This document shows, piece by piece, positions 55,847-64,000 of a DNA stretch of 64,000 nucleotides. The position numbers and the translations under genes are program-made. Source of the DNA: Fischerella sp. PCC 9431 (lineage in GTDB: Bacteria > Cyanobacteriota > Cyanobacteriia > Cyanobacteriales > Nostocaceae); assembly GCF_000447295.1 (NCBI RefSeq), contig NZ_KE650771.1:5938482-6002481 (forward strand), written 5' to 3'. The notes beneath the pieces were generated by a model, which had not been told where the DNA came from, did not search any database, and saw only the letters and a program-made list of their open reading frames with translations. Positions within the stretch are counted from its first letter, which is position 1, and every line of letters begins with the position of its first letter.

Positions 55847-57034
55847 AGCTGCTACGCAGCTAAATTTAATAAACAGCATTACCTTTATTTTTGATCTTGC
55901 GCTCCCATTTAATAACAAGACCTCCTTCATTTAACAATTTATTTAACAACTCTTCTAGTTGTGAAACTGACTCGAATAATCTATGAGCTATATATTCTTT
56001 TGCTGAATGCCAAACCAGTTCAATTAAATTATAATCTGGGCTATACTCTGGCAAAAATTCTAGGATAATATTTGGCATTTCTGACTCAATTTTATCTAAA
56101 ATATCTTTCCTTTTATGAAAGCTAGCATTATCTAATATAATTACTATTTTTGCAGAGCAGTTTTTAAATTCTTCTATTGTTTTTCCTGACTCTAGCCATT
56201 CTTGCATGAGAAAATTATTCAGGGATTTTAGTTGTTCATAAAAAACATCTGCATTTCCTTGTTTGATCACAAAGTTTATTCTCTTCTTATCATGATAACG
56301 CAACCCTCCCATAATATTTACTCTTCCTTTTCTTCTTTGTCCTGTCACTTTCTTTCTATGACCTTTACGACCCCATGTTTTTCTTCTTATGACTCTTAAA
56401 CTAAATCCGCTTTCATCCCAAAACCATACCTGTAAACGTTCTGGTGTTTCCTTCGTTATTCTTAAATATTCGGATAGTTTTTCTTTAAATGCTCTACGCT
56501 TTTCAGGATTCTGTTTGTCCTCTAGGCTGTACTTTGCCCAGAGGTAAACGTACTTTTTTCGCTCTAATATTCTCCTGACTTGAGAGCCGCTTAACTTAAT
56601 CCCTGTTACTTCTTCGAGATATATTGCTAGTCTTGCCGCCGTCCATCGACCAAATTCATATCCATATTCTATCGGGTCTTTTTCAATTACTTCTAATAGC
56701 AAATCCTCATATTCTTTAGTAGCTTTACGGAAGTTACCTTCTCTTCTCCCATCTAAAAAACTTTCTAAATCATCTGGATCACCGTGAACCGCCCAGTAAG
56801 CTACTGTTGGATATGCAATATCTAAAAAACTACTAATCTCTTGATAAGTTTTTCCATCATTTATCAACAAAATTATCAAAACCTTTTCTCTTACATATGG
56901 ATTTTCATGCTCCTTTAGCGTTTTCAGTAGCCGTTCCTTCTGCTCTTGAGAAAGATGGTTTTTTGCTGGCATAGGTGGCTGATTATAGCTTGGTTACTTA
57001 ACTCATAATTATACAATCAAGCTGCGTAGCAGCT
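55847..57034 (-). mobile_element. Complete IS630-family insertion sequence with TA duplication
   Basis: 1188 bp, bounded by AGCTGCTACGCAGCT and its complement AGCTGCGTAGCAGCT as terminal repeats, each nearly a palindrome in itself. TA flanks both sides (55845-55846, 57035-57036). It holds one full transposase gene on the minus strand. Ends, target site and gene are all intact, suggesting a recent, possibly active copy. Confidence 0.92.
55866..56972 (-). CDS. IS630-family transposase (DDE)
   Basis: 368 residues, undamaged. The N-terminal half is helix-turn-helix DNA-binding (KTYQEISSFLDIAYPTVAYW and GIKLSGSQVRRILERKKY). The DDE catalytic triad is D186 in VWFWDESGF, D281 in VIILDNASFH and E318 in SPDYNLIELVW, as expected for the IS630-Tc1/mariner superfamily. 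It is transcribed in the same direction as the ComFB-family gene, which begins 20 bases beyond its stop, so read-through may now drive that gene. TA target use fits this family. Confidence 0.95.
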   Translation of the reverse strand: MPAKNHLSQEQKERLLKTLKEHENPYVREKVLIILLINDGKTYQEISSFLDIAYPTVAYWAVHGDPDDLESFLDGRREGNFRKATKEYEDLLLEVIEKDPIEYGYEFGRWTAARLAIYLEEVTGIKLSGSQVRRILERKKYVYLWAKYSLEDKQNPEKRRAFKEKLSEYLRITKETPERLQVWFWDESGFSLRVIRRKTWGRKGHRKKVTGQRRKGRVNIMGGLRYHDKKRINFVIKQGNADVFYEQLKSLNNFLMQEWLESGKTIEEFKNCSAKIVIILDNASFHKRKDILDKIESEMPNIILEFLPEYSPDYNLIELVWHSAKEYIAHRLFESVSQLEELLNKLLNEGGLVIKWERKIKNKGNAVY

Positions 57035-57138
57035 TAATGCTCATCTTTTATATAAGCCACCCAAGCCAAGAGGGACGACGGTACCAATCCAGTTTATTTT
57101 GCCCAATTCGAGCAAAGAATACACAATCAGTTAAATAA

Positions 57139-58062
57139 CTATTTAAATTCTTGATATCGCCACGGTGTTGGATCAACAGATTGACCGTTGACATATAATC
57201 CCCAGTGCAAGTGAGGCCCTGTAGAAGCACCTGTAGAACCCACTGCACCAATAACTTGACCGGGTTTCACAATATCGCCTTCTTTGACATTAATGCGACT
57301 TAGGTGCATAAAAATACTTGTCACCCCTTGACCGTGGTCAATACCAACGACGTTACCATGAACCCGAAAACCTTGGGATACTTTTCCTGCCAAAGCGACT
57401 CGCCCTGCTGCTGGAGCAACTACAGGTGAACCCGCAGAACCAGCGTAGTCAACACCGCGATGGTAATAATCTTTAGCAAATTTACCATTATAGTAACGAC
57501 GTACACCATAGATTGTGGAGATTCGCCCTGCATTTGGTTTAATAAACATACCACTCCAGTATTTTTGCGGTGTTTGCAAAGCTTTAAATTCTGCGACACG
57601 CTTGAGTTCGTATTCTGTGGCTTGTACTCCTGCTTTACCTGGGGGTAAATTAATCCGTTGTACGGGGAATTTGCGATCGCGCACTAGCACTAATAAGTTC
57701 CGTACCTGACCATCTCCAGAAACGCGAACTGTTCTTTTACCACCGTCTTGTAATGGTGTGGTGGGAATAAAAGCCCGATACTGATTAGGACTAATTTTAA
57801 ACGCAGGGTAAGTTTTATCTCCAGAAGTGACTGTTGGATTCGCACCAGTTCCAGGATTATCTACACTAATGAAAACCGATAACGTATCCCCCAATTTCGG
57901 ATTAGCTGGAGTCATCCGTACCTGTAAAGCCTCTGCGGGTAGCGCTAAGGCTACAGGAAAAGTGGCTAAGATTCCGACTACCATTCTGGTGGTCAGACGT
58001 TTTACTTGCAAATTAGACACAGCTGTTGGAAGCAACTTTTGAGCGCGATCTACGGTAGTCAT
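57139..58062 (-). CDS. M23 (LytM) family peptidase, envelope
   Basis: 307 residues from ATG 58062 (MTTVDRAQKLLP); the longer frame is rejected. Membrane or signal helix at about 25-45 (TTRMVVGILATFPVALALPA). An Ig-like strand-rich part follows (about 45-150), then the M23 domain (about 190-300): DYYHRGVDYAGSAGSPVVAP with the first zinc His and Asp, and TGPHLHWGLYVNG with the HxH catalytic/zinc pair. Such enzymes cut peptidoglycan peptide bridges during growth and division. The gap to the IS is about 100 bases. Confidence 0.92.
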   Translation of the reverse strand: MTTVDRAQKLLPTAVSNLQVKRLTTRMVVGILATFPVALALPAEALQVRMTPANPKLGDTLSVFISVDNPGTGANPTVTSGDKTYPAFKISPNQYRAFIPTTPLQDGGKRTVRVSGDGQVRNLLVLVRDRKFPVQRINLPPGKAGVQATEYELKRVAEFKALQTPQKYWSGMFIKPNAGRISTIYGVRRYYNGKFAKDYYHRGVDYAGSAGSPVVAPAAGRVALAGKVSQGFRVHGNVVGIDHGQGVTSIFMHLSRINVKEGDIVKPGQVIGAVGSTGASTGPHLHWGLYVNGQSVDPTPWRYQEFK

Positions 58063-58598
58063 AAAGATACAAAAAATCCTATCTGCTGATGAACAACAGA
58101 CTATTTTACAGGCTGTAGTGTTTCTACCTCCCCCAAGCAAATTTTATGAGACAACACTTTTTATTGTAATATTTGTGACTTGTCAAGTGCTAGCCCTGCA
58201 CTAACATTAATTAATTTTGCTCAGTGGTTTTGGACTAAGGCAAACTGAAACCCAAAAAGTGACGCTGAAACCAGTGTGGGACGGTAGTTTTACTTTTTGG
58301 ACTTGAGCAAAAATCAGTGAGAAAGATGAACCAAAAGTTGTCAGGGAATTCCCTGTAGAAAGTTGGATTTGATTTATGACTTCGCACTTAGCTGTTTAAG
58401 TCTTCCCAGCAGAGAAATTTAATCAACCATATCCATTCTTGACAATATATCTTGTTTATGCATACATATATTTACCGCAGGGAACTACATAAAACCCATT
58501 TAAAAGCTGTTATTTCATTTACGGCAGAATTCCCCACAGCTATATCAAACTTTTGTATGCTGATTGTAAATAGGTCTTAATAGTTCTTTGAAAAACTT
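58063..58598. other. Intergenic region between divergent genes
   Basis: AT-rich. A possible promoter for the antiporter (TTGACA at 58439-58444, 18-base spacer, TACATA at 58463-58468) is the only element I can name. Confidence 0.4.
58439..58468 (+). promoter_or_regulatory. Candidate sigma-70-type promoter
   Basis: TTGACA, 18-base spacer and TACATA, about 130 bases before the antiporter start. Consensus-like hexamers only; no experimental support. Confidence 0.35.
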
Positions 58599-60938
58599 GT
58601 GCAAGAAGATTTTAGATTAATTGTTGATTTAGTCTCAGTTCTCGCTGTCGCCGCCTGTGGTGGACTGTTGGCGGCGCTTTTAAAACAACCTGTTTTACTG
58701 GGGTATCTAATTGGGGGGGTTGTTATTGGCCCGTCGGGACTAGGGCTAATTAAAGAATTAATTCAAGTAGAGACTCTAGCACAGTTCGGCGTTGCCTTTT
58801 TGTTATTTGCCTTGGGTGTGGAATTTTCCTTTGCGGAACTCAAAAAAGTCAAAGCGATCGCCCTCGGTGGAGGTGGACTGCAAATTACCCTGACAATCGC
58901 AGTCACAGTTTTGCTATGCGGTTTAACGGGGGCTTGGGGAACTTTACCAGCAAAGGGTGTATTTTTAGGGGCGATTCTGTCTTTGTCTTCCACAGCCGTT
59001 GTCCTCAAATGTTTGATGGAACGCAACGAAACAGAAACACCCCACGGACAGGTAATGCTGGGAATTCTAGTGGTGCAGGATTTAGCACTGGGATTGATGT
59101 TGGCAGTTTTGCCGGCTTTGCACCAACCAGGGGAATCGATCGCAATGGCGGTAGTCACAGCCTTGGTACTAATTGGCTTGTTTGCGGCGGGTGCGGTGAT
59201 TGCTGGTAAGTGGATTATTCCGCCTTTGTTGCGGATGCTAGCGCGTACAGAAAGCCGAGAGTTATTTTTATTAGGGGTAGTAGCGCTGTGTTTGGGTATT
59301 GCCCTATTGACAGAATATTTAGGGTTATCAATTGAAATGGGGGCGTTTGTCGCGGGTTTGATGATCTCGGAAGTAGAATATGCCGATCAAACCCTGACTT
59401 ATGTAGAACCACTCCGAGATATTTTTGCAAGTTTGTTCTTCGCCTCAATTGGGATGTTAATCGATCCAGTGTTTTTGTGGCATAACCTGGAATTGATTCT
59501 CGGATTGGTAGCACTGGTATTTATTGGTAAATTTTTGATTATCACACCCCTAGTGAAACTGTTCCGCTATCCTTTGAAGACTGCATTAATTACAGGCTTG
59601 GGACTGGCGCAAATTGGGGAATTTTCTTTTGTTTTAGCTAGTGAAGGCCAAGCTTTAGGATTAGTTTCTCGGCACATATATTTACTAATTTTGGGAACAA
59701 CGGCAGTAACTTTGGTACTGACTCCCTTTGTGTTGCGATTAGTACCAATGCTTTTTGACGGGTTAGAATCAATGCCTTGGCTAAAGCCCTATTTTAGTGG
59801 TGAGGGTAAGCCGTTGGAAGTTGCCGATGAATTACCAATAAAAGACCATATTGTGGTGTGTGGTTACGGACGAGTCGGTAAAAATTTGGTGAAATTGCTA
59901 CAGCAACACGACTTACCTGTATTGGTAATTGACCAATCTGAAAGTAGAATTCAACAGTTACGCGAGGCGGGAGTACCTTATGTTTATGGAAATTGTGTGA
60001 GTTTTCACGTTTTAGAAACTGCGATGGTTAGTCAAGCTAAAGGAATGGCGATCGCACTTCCAGATCCAATGAGTATCCGGCTGTGCTTGAAACGGGCTTT
60101 AGAATTATCGCCTGATTTAGACGTAGTAGTACGTGCCACCAGCGATAAAAATATTGAAGTTCTTTATCAACTGGGTGCAAGGGAAGTGGTGCAACCAGAA
60201 TTTGAAGCCAGTATAGAAATGGCAACTTATATATTAAATGCTGCGGGATTCTCAAGCATTATTGTCCAACGGGAAATGCAAGAAATCCGCAATCGTCATT
60301 ATTTAGATTTACGCCCCGAACAATCAGCTTCCCAAGTTTCCCGCCATTTGCGACAGGCGACTCAAGACTTAAATAACCGTTGGTATTCTCTACCAGAGAC
60401 TTCACCCTTAATCGGTATGACTTTAGAAGAAGCCGATATGCGCTACTTAACTGGAGTGAGTTTGATGGCGATTCGCCGCGCTAGTGGGGAAGAAGTCGAT
60501 TATCCCGATGCTACTACCAAATTAGAGAAAGGCGATCGCTTGTTGGTGGTGGGTTCAGGTGAGGAATTAGCAGCTTTAGAAGAATTTGCTCTTGGTAGGG
60601 CGACTGTTCCCAGCGACAATAGCGCTTGTCAGTGGGTAATAGTCAACGCTGATTGTCCGATGCTGGGTAAAACTTTGGCAGATTTGAAGATTCGCCAACA
60701 ATTTGGCGTACAAGTGCAATCAATGCGCCGCGATGGCAAGTTTATTCGCTTCCCCAATAGCAAGACGGAATTGCAAGCCCAAGATCAATTATTATTGTGC
60801 GGTAGTTTGACGAGTCTCAGCCAAATAGAACAATTATTTGCTCCAGTGAATTCTCAATCGTCATCTGTCCCTGTGGTCAAAGCTGGTGAAGCGGAACCTT
60901 TAAAAGAGTTTTTGCCTATGGATAGTGTAATTGATTAA
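58599..60938 (+). CDS. KefB-type cation:proton antiporter with TrkA-N and TrkA-C domains
   Basis: 779 residues from GTG 58599. About 12-13 membrane helices fill residues 1-395 (LIGGVVIGPSGLGLI; LSSTAVVLKCL; GLSIEMGAFVAGLMIS), the CPA2 fold. A TrkA-N (RCK) nucleotide-binding domain follows at about 415-535: HIVVCGYGRVGKNLVKLL with GxGxxG and VIDQSESRIQQL. Two TrkA-C-like domains (about 590-660 and 675-760) come last. It should exchange K+ or Na+ for H+ across plasma or thylakoid membrane, gated by NAD(H) or other nucleotides. The double C-terminal domain is more than in E. coli KefB/KefC. Confidence 0.9.
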   Translation: MQEDFRLIVDLVSVLAVAACGGLLAALLKQPVLLGYLIGGVVIGPSGLGLIKELIQVETLAQFGVAFLLFALGVEFSFAELKKVKAIALGGGGLQITLTIAVTVLLCGLTGAWGTLPAKGVFLGAILSLSSTAVVLKCLMERNETETPHGQVMLGILVVQDLALGLMLAVLPALHQPGESIAMAVVTALVLIGLFAAGAVIAGKWIIPPLLRMLARTESRELFLLGVVALCLGIALLTEYLGLSIEMGAFVAGLMISEVEYADQTLTYVEPLRDIFASLFFASIGMLIDPVFLWHNLELILGLVALVFIGKFLIITPLVKLFRYPLKTALITGLGLAQIGEFSFVLASEGQALGLVSRHIYLLILGTTAVTLVLTPFVLRLVPMLFDGLESMPWLKPYFSGEGKPLEVADELPIKDHIVVCGYGRVGKNLVKLLQQHDLPVLVIDQSESRIQQLREAGVPYVYGNCVSFHVLETAMVSQAKGMAIALPDPMSIRLCLKRALELSPDLDVVVRATSDKNIEVLYQLGAREVVQPEFEASIEMATYILNAAGFSSIIVQREMQEIRNRHYLDLRPEQSASQVSRHLRQATQDLNNRWYSLPETSPLIGMTLEEADMRYLTGVSLMAIRRASGEEVDYPDATTKLEKGDRLLVVGSGEELAALEEFALGRATVPSDNSACQWVIVNADCPMLGKTLADLKIRQQFGVQVQSMRRDGKFIRFPNSKTELQAQDQLLLCGSLTSLSQIEQLFAPVNSQSSSVPVVKAGEAEPLKEFLPMDSVID

Positions 60939-60950
60939 GCTTTTTATTCA

Positions 60951-60971
60951 GTTATCAGTTATCAGTTATCA
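60951..60971. repeat. Three GTTATCA heptamers
   Basis: Tandem repeat 13 bases after the antiporter stop; same unit as at 10713-10733. Confidence 0.9.
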
Positions 60972-61052
60972 GTTTTTCACTGCCTTTTTGAGAGAATTTT
61001 GAGGAGTGCGATCGCGGTTGGTTTGGAGATGCGATCGCTCATATTCTCTTGC

Positions 61053-61445
61053 TTACTGAGGAGATGATTGTTGTGCAGCTTTTCTGACATCATCTACACT
61101 TAAACCTAAAGCCTGTGCTACCTGTTCCACGGTCAACCCAGCAGCTAACATTGGTGGTACAGCAAGTAACTTTCCTCTACGTTCTCCTTCTTTTATTCCT
61201 TCCTGTTTTCCTTCTTTTATTCCTTCCTGTTTTCCTTTCTGTTCGCCTTCTGCAAAAGCTTGCTGATATACTCGTGTTTGCTTCAACTCGCTTAATCCAA
61301 ACATTTGTTGTATCTCCTCAATCTCCATACTGGGAAATTTATAAACCAATATCGTCTCTATGATTTGCAATAATTTTTGCTGTTGTGCTGAATCAATACT
61401 TTCACAGCCCATCTGCAACTGAAGGTTCTGGAAGCGCGATCGCAA
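61053..61445 (-). pseudogene. C-terminal fragment of an Rpn/DUF2887-like nuclease family protein
   Basis: Up to 130 codons from a TTG, with TAA just upstream; an ATG at 61412 is also possible. KLLQIIETILVYKFPSMEIE and FGLSELKQTRVYQQAFAEG, then GKQEGIKEGKQEGIKEG and a C-terminal VAQALGLSVDDVRKA, match the tail of Rpn-type (PD-(D/E)xK) proteins common in cyanobacteria. The N-terminal nuclease domain, normally about 200 residues, is missing, since the divergent GTPase begins 50 bases further on. The EGKQEGIKEG part is coded by repeating DNA. I read it as a decayed fragment. Confidence 0.65.
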
Positions 61446-61497
61446 TTAGATACCATAAATAGTATACAAAAGCTCCAATTTGGACAGGTATGAGGCA

Positions 61498-63402
61498 ATG
61501 GTGCGACTAAAACTTTGGCAATGGCTTGTGTTAGCAACTCCCATCGCAACCATCATCACTTTTTTACTGGTATCGGCGGGGTTGCAAATTCACGAGTGGC
61601 GGCTAAATTGGATTTGGGGTGTGTTTATCCTGGTGTTTGTGGGCTGGCGTTGGCTGTTGGTACAATGGACTCGCCCTGCGATCGCACAGGTAGAATCTGT
61701 GATGGCAGAGGTAAGCAAAGAATTAGAATCTGCCACGAGTGATACAATTCCTTCAGAGCAAACTGATGCCACCAAGCAAGCCGAAGCCGCACTTCAAGAA
61801 ATACTGCAAGCATCAGCGAGCGATCGCCCAATTTGGGAAGACTGGCAAACATTTTGGCAGCGTTGTCAAGCTGTTGTTGTTGCTATTGCCAATATTTACT
61901 ATCCAGAAGTTAAATATCCTCTGTTGAATATCTACGTTCCTCAAGCTTACGCCCTGATTCGAGGTACGGTAGATGCAATGGATCTGTGGATGCAAAAGTT
62001 ATCTCCGGCTCTGAATCAAGTTACAGTTGGGCAAGCATTCCAAGCTTATGAAATCTACCAGAAATTAGAACCTTCTGCCCGCAAACTCTTACGTGCTTGG
62101 AACTTAGCGCAGTGGCTATTAAATCCAGTTGCAGCGATCGCCAACCGAGCTAGTCAAGGTTACAGTAACCAAGCAAATCAGCAACTATTGGTGAATTTAA
62201 GCCAGTTACTCAGAGAAGCAGCGCTGAGGAATTTGTGTCAGCAGGCGATCGCTCTCTATAGTGGTAAACTACCTGTTGTTGAATCTGCGGTAATTCCGCC
62301 GCCTCCCGCGCCAAGTAAGACCCAAGCTTTGCGAGATATCCTTGCCCAAGCCGAACCTGTCGAAGTCGTCGAGCAAAAACCTGTAAATATTTTATTAGTA
62401 GGACGAACTGGAGCCGGGAAAAGCAGCTTGATTAATACTCTATTTCAAGCAGATTTAGCAGAGGTTGATGTATTACCTAGCACCGATAAAATCCAGAATT
62501 ATCACTGGCAAGCACCAGCAGGCGCAACCTTAAACCTTTGGGATACGCCTGGTTACGAACAAGTCAACCGTAACGACTTAAGGACCCTTGTGCTTGATTA
62601 TGCTAGGAACGCAGACTTGCTATTACTCGTCACCCCAGCTCTTGATCCGGCTCTGCAAATGGATGTGGACTTTCTGCAAGATATGCAAGAAGAAGTTGCA
62701 GACTTACCTGCTATTGCAGTTGTTACCCAAGTCGATCGCCTGCGTCCGATTCGCGAATGGCAACTCCCCTATGATTGGCAATGGGGAGAACGACCAAAAG
62801 AAGTAGCAATTCGGGAAGCAACGCAATACCGCGCTCAACAGTTAGGTGATTTTTGTAACCGAGTTTTGCCTGTGGTGACAGGAGACAGCAAGACAAATCG
62901 GAGTGCGTGGGGGATAGATGCTTTATCTTTGGTGTTAATTGATGCGATCGCACCAGCCAAGCAATTGCGTCTGGCTCGTTTTTTGCGTAACTTAGAGGCT
63001 AGGACTGTTGCGGCGGCTAAAATTATCGACCACTACACCTTCCAGATGGCAACAACTCAAGGATTGACAGCATTACTCAAAAGTCCGATTCTGCAATTTA
63101 TTTCTACCCTTTCCACTGGATCTCCCACGTTAGCGAATCTGCTCGCACAGAAAATCCCCGCCGAACAGTTACCAATTGTCATTGGTAAATTGCAGATGGG
63201 ATATGACTTATTTTTACTCTTGAGTACCGACAAAACACTGAAGTTTGATTTATTGGCTTTATGGCCGTTGTTATTGGAAAACTCCGGATCACCTGATCAA
63301 AATGCTAGGGCTTTTGGTCATGCATTGATAGAGTATTGGACTCAGAGTTTGACTGTAGAACAATTACGTGAGCGGTTTATGTATTATTTGGGTGAGCGTT
63401 GA
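61498..63402 (+). CDS. Membrane-anchored GTPase (Era-like, unknown role)
   Basis: 634 residues from ATG 61498; TTG 61480 is possible. Two N-terminal membrane helices (about 8-27, 38-56). After a helical region with Gln/Ala-rich segments comes the G domain: VNILLVGRTGAGKSSLINTL (P-loop near residue 305), LWDTPGYEQV (G3) and AVVTQVDRL (G4; TQVD instead of NKxD). The C-terminal 200 residues are helical and include a weak hydrophobic part (QFISTLSTGSPTLANLL). It is not Era, Der or FtsY; perhaps related to the YcjX/YcjF or DUF697-type GTPases. Role unknown; the nonstandard G4 may alter nucleotide choice. Confidence 0.8.
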   Translation: MVRLKLWQWLVLATPIATIITFLLVSAGLQIHEWRLNWIWGVFILVFVGWRWLLVQWTRPAIAQVESVMAEVSKELESATSDTIPSEQTDATKQAEAALQEILQASASDRPIWEDWQTFWQRCQAVVVAIANIYYPEVKYPLLNIYVPQAYALIRGTVDAMDLWMQKLSPALNQVTVGQAFQAYEIYQKLEPSARKLLRAWNLAQWLLNPVAAIANRASQGYSNQANQQLLVNLSQLLREAALRNLCQQAIALYSGKLPVVESAVIPPPPAPSKTQALRDILAQAEPVEVVEQKPVNILLVGRTGAGKSSLINTLFQADLAEVDVLPSTDKIQNYHWQAPAGATLNLWDTPGYEQVNRNDLRTLVLDYARNADLLLLVTPALDPALQMDVDFLQDMQEEVADLPAIAVVTQVDRLRPIREWQLPYDWQWGERPKEVAIREATQYRAQQLGDFCNRVLPVVTGDSKTNRSAWGIDALSLVLIDAIAPAKQLRLARFLRNLEARTVAAAKIIDHYTFQMATTQGLTALLKSPILQFISTLSTGSPTLANLLAQKIPAEQLPIVIGKLQMGYDLFLLLSTDKTLKFDLLALWPLLLENSGSPDQNARAFGHALIEYWTQSLTVEQLRERFMYYLGER

Positions 63403-63419
63403 TACATCTGAGCAACAAG

Positions 63420-63452
63420 AGATCTCCGACTTCTTTGAGAAGTCGGGGATCT
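63420..63452 (+). terminator. 15-bp hairpin after GTPase gene
   Basis: AGATCTCCGACTTCT (63420-63434) pairs with AGAAGTCGGGGATCT (63438-63452) with one G-T pair and a three-base loop, followed by GGTTTCTT. It could be a terminator or a repeat-element hairpin; the T-run is poor. Confidence 0.5.
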
Positions 63453-63525
63453 GGTTTCTTATGGCGCATCTCTATAAACCAATTTGTAGGTGAACAAGAT
63501 TTAGATAAAAACTTGTTGTCGTAAG

Positions 63526-63756
63526 GACACTAACTCGTGTCGTTATGACACTAACTTGTGTCGTTATGACACTGACTTGTGTTGTAACGACATCAACTTG
63601 TGTGGTAAGGACACTAACTTGTGTCATAACTACATTAACTTGTGTGGTAAGGACACTAACTTGTGTGGTAACGACATCAACTTGTGTGGTAAGGACACTA
63701 ACTTGTGTTGTAACGACATTAACTTGTGTGGTAAGGACATCAACTTTTGTCGTTAG
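63526..63756. repeat. 11 tandem copies of a degenerate 21-bp unit
   Basis: Units such as GACACTAACTTGTGTGGTAA(C/G), varying at several positions (CTC, TCA, TTA after GACA; CGTTAT, TGTAAC, GGTAAG at the end). A partial unit with ACTTGTTGTCGTAAG precedes. No spacers, no coding sense. The AACTTGTGT core and 21-bp period match the array at 12674. Confidence 0.92.
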
Positions 63757-64000
63757 ATCACAACTTTAGTGAACTTAAAATTTTGCACCTACCCCATATC
63801 CCGCCTCAGAATTAATTCTGAGGCTAATAGTATAAGTCCGTTGAAACTGATAACTTGCACCATTCTCAACAAGCGGGGTTGCAATGGAAACCAAAATCTG
63901 AAAAAAAGGGCGTAGGAATAAATTAGTCGCAGGTCATCGGCAGAGGCGCGTATTGACATAGTTTTATTATGATAATTTCAGTAGAATTGCTCAACATTCC
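63757..64000. other. Right edge, no gene seen
   Basis: Contains a 22-bp perfect palindrome (63803-63824, GCCTCAGAATT and complement). Otherwise nothing recognised. Confidence 0.4.

Noticed and set aside
57048..57138. Open frame ending KLDWYRRPSWLGWLI after the M23 gene
   Set aside because: The tail looks protein-like, but its only upstream start codons lie inside the M23 gene in another frame. It may be a relic; evidence is too thin to call.
63545..63769. ORFs rich in TCVV/NLCG repeats
   Set aside because: Same artefact from the second 21-bp array.

Overview
The window looks like chromosomal DNA of a filamentous, probably heterocyst-forming cyanobacterium (Nostocales). The support is: many HIP1 octamers (GCGATCGC) inside genes; several arrays of 7-bp short tandem repeats (STRRs, e.g. 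CCCAATG, GGACAAG, GTGATCA units) between genes; an SLH/OprB-type porin; a pentapeptide-repeat protein; SphR/SphS/PhoU phosphate genes; a SigG-like ECF sigma factor with its anti-sigma gene; and many families confined mainly to cyanobacteria (DUF2499, DUF3593, DUF3318, DUF4912). I cannot name the genus. No rRNA, tRNA or CRISPR was seen.

Layout. 0-9 kb: end of a FecR-like secreted protein, a predicted outer-membrane barrel protein, a sulfurtransferase, an MnmC-like methyltransferase, an HD-GYP response regulator, glmU, an isoaspartyl peptidase and a DUF2256 zinc-ribbon protein. 9-21.6 kb: pyrD, a membrane protein, cobO, a MITE carrying a 14-unit 21-bp array, the giant tamB gene, a pentapeptide-repeat gene, the DUF2499-DUF3593 pair and hisA. 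21.7-24.6 kb: two tiny basic Pro/Lys-rich genes next to two paralogous coiled-coil genes, the least understood cluster here. 25-34 kb: an amino-acid permease, a lipobox-bearing methyltransferase, sphR-sphS-phoU, a 1.35-kb gene-free stretch with a MITE, a Crp-family regulator and a porin. 34-36.6 kb: two adjacent MITE-like elements, an orphan D12 adenine methylase and small conserved genes. 36.6-40.6 kb: a GT39 glycosyltransferase, a methyltransferase and a Dpm1-GtrA glycosyltransferase. 41-49 kb: a membrane protein, a photolyase-like protein consisting only of the FAD domain, an M48 protease, a DUF4912 protein, and a GHMP kinase-nucleotidyltransferase-methyltransferase operon. 49-58 kb: leuS, a GGCT-like protein, anti-sigma/sigG, a tiny membrane protein, an L,D-transpeptidase, and a ComFB-family gene with an intact IS630-family element inserted at its start codon, then an M23 peptidase. 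58-64 kb: a KefB-type antiporter, a truncated Rpn-like fragment, a membrane GTPase and a second 21-bp array.

How genes work together. Cell-envelope functions dominate: GlmU (UDP-GlcNAc), TamB, barrel proteins, M23 and L,D-transpeptidase enzymes, and a lipid-linked-sugar pair (Dpm1-GtrA supplies, GT39 uses). SphR-SphS-PhoU form a phosphate-sensing unit. The HD-GYP phosphodiesterase and the ComFB protein both belong to families tied to cyclic dinucleotide signalling. Mobile and repeat DNA is plentiful: one full IS630-type element, four or more MITE-like elements (three with TA at both ends), two related 21-bp arrays and many STRRs, one of which appears to lie in frame inside a coding region.
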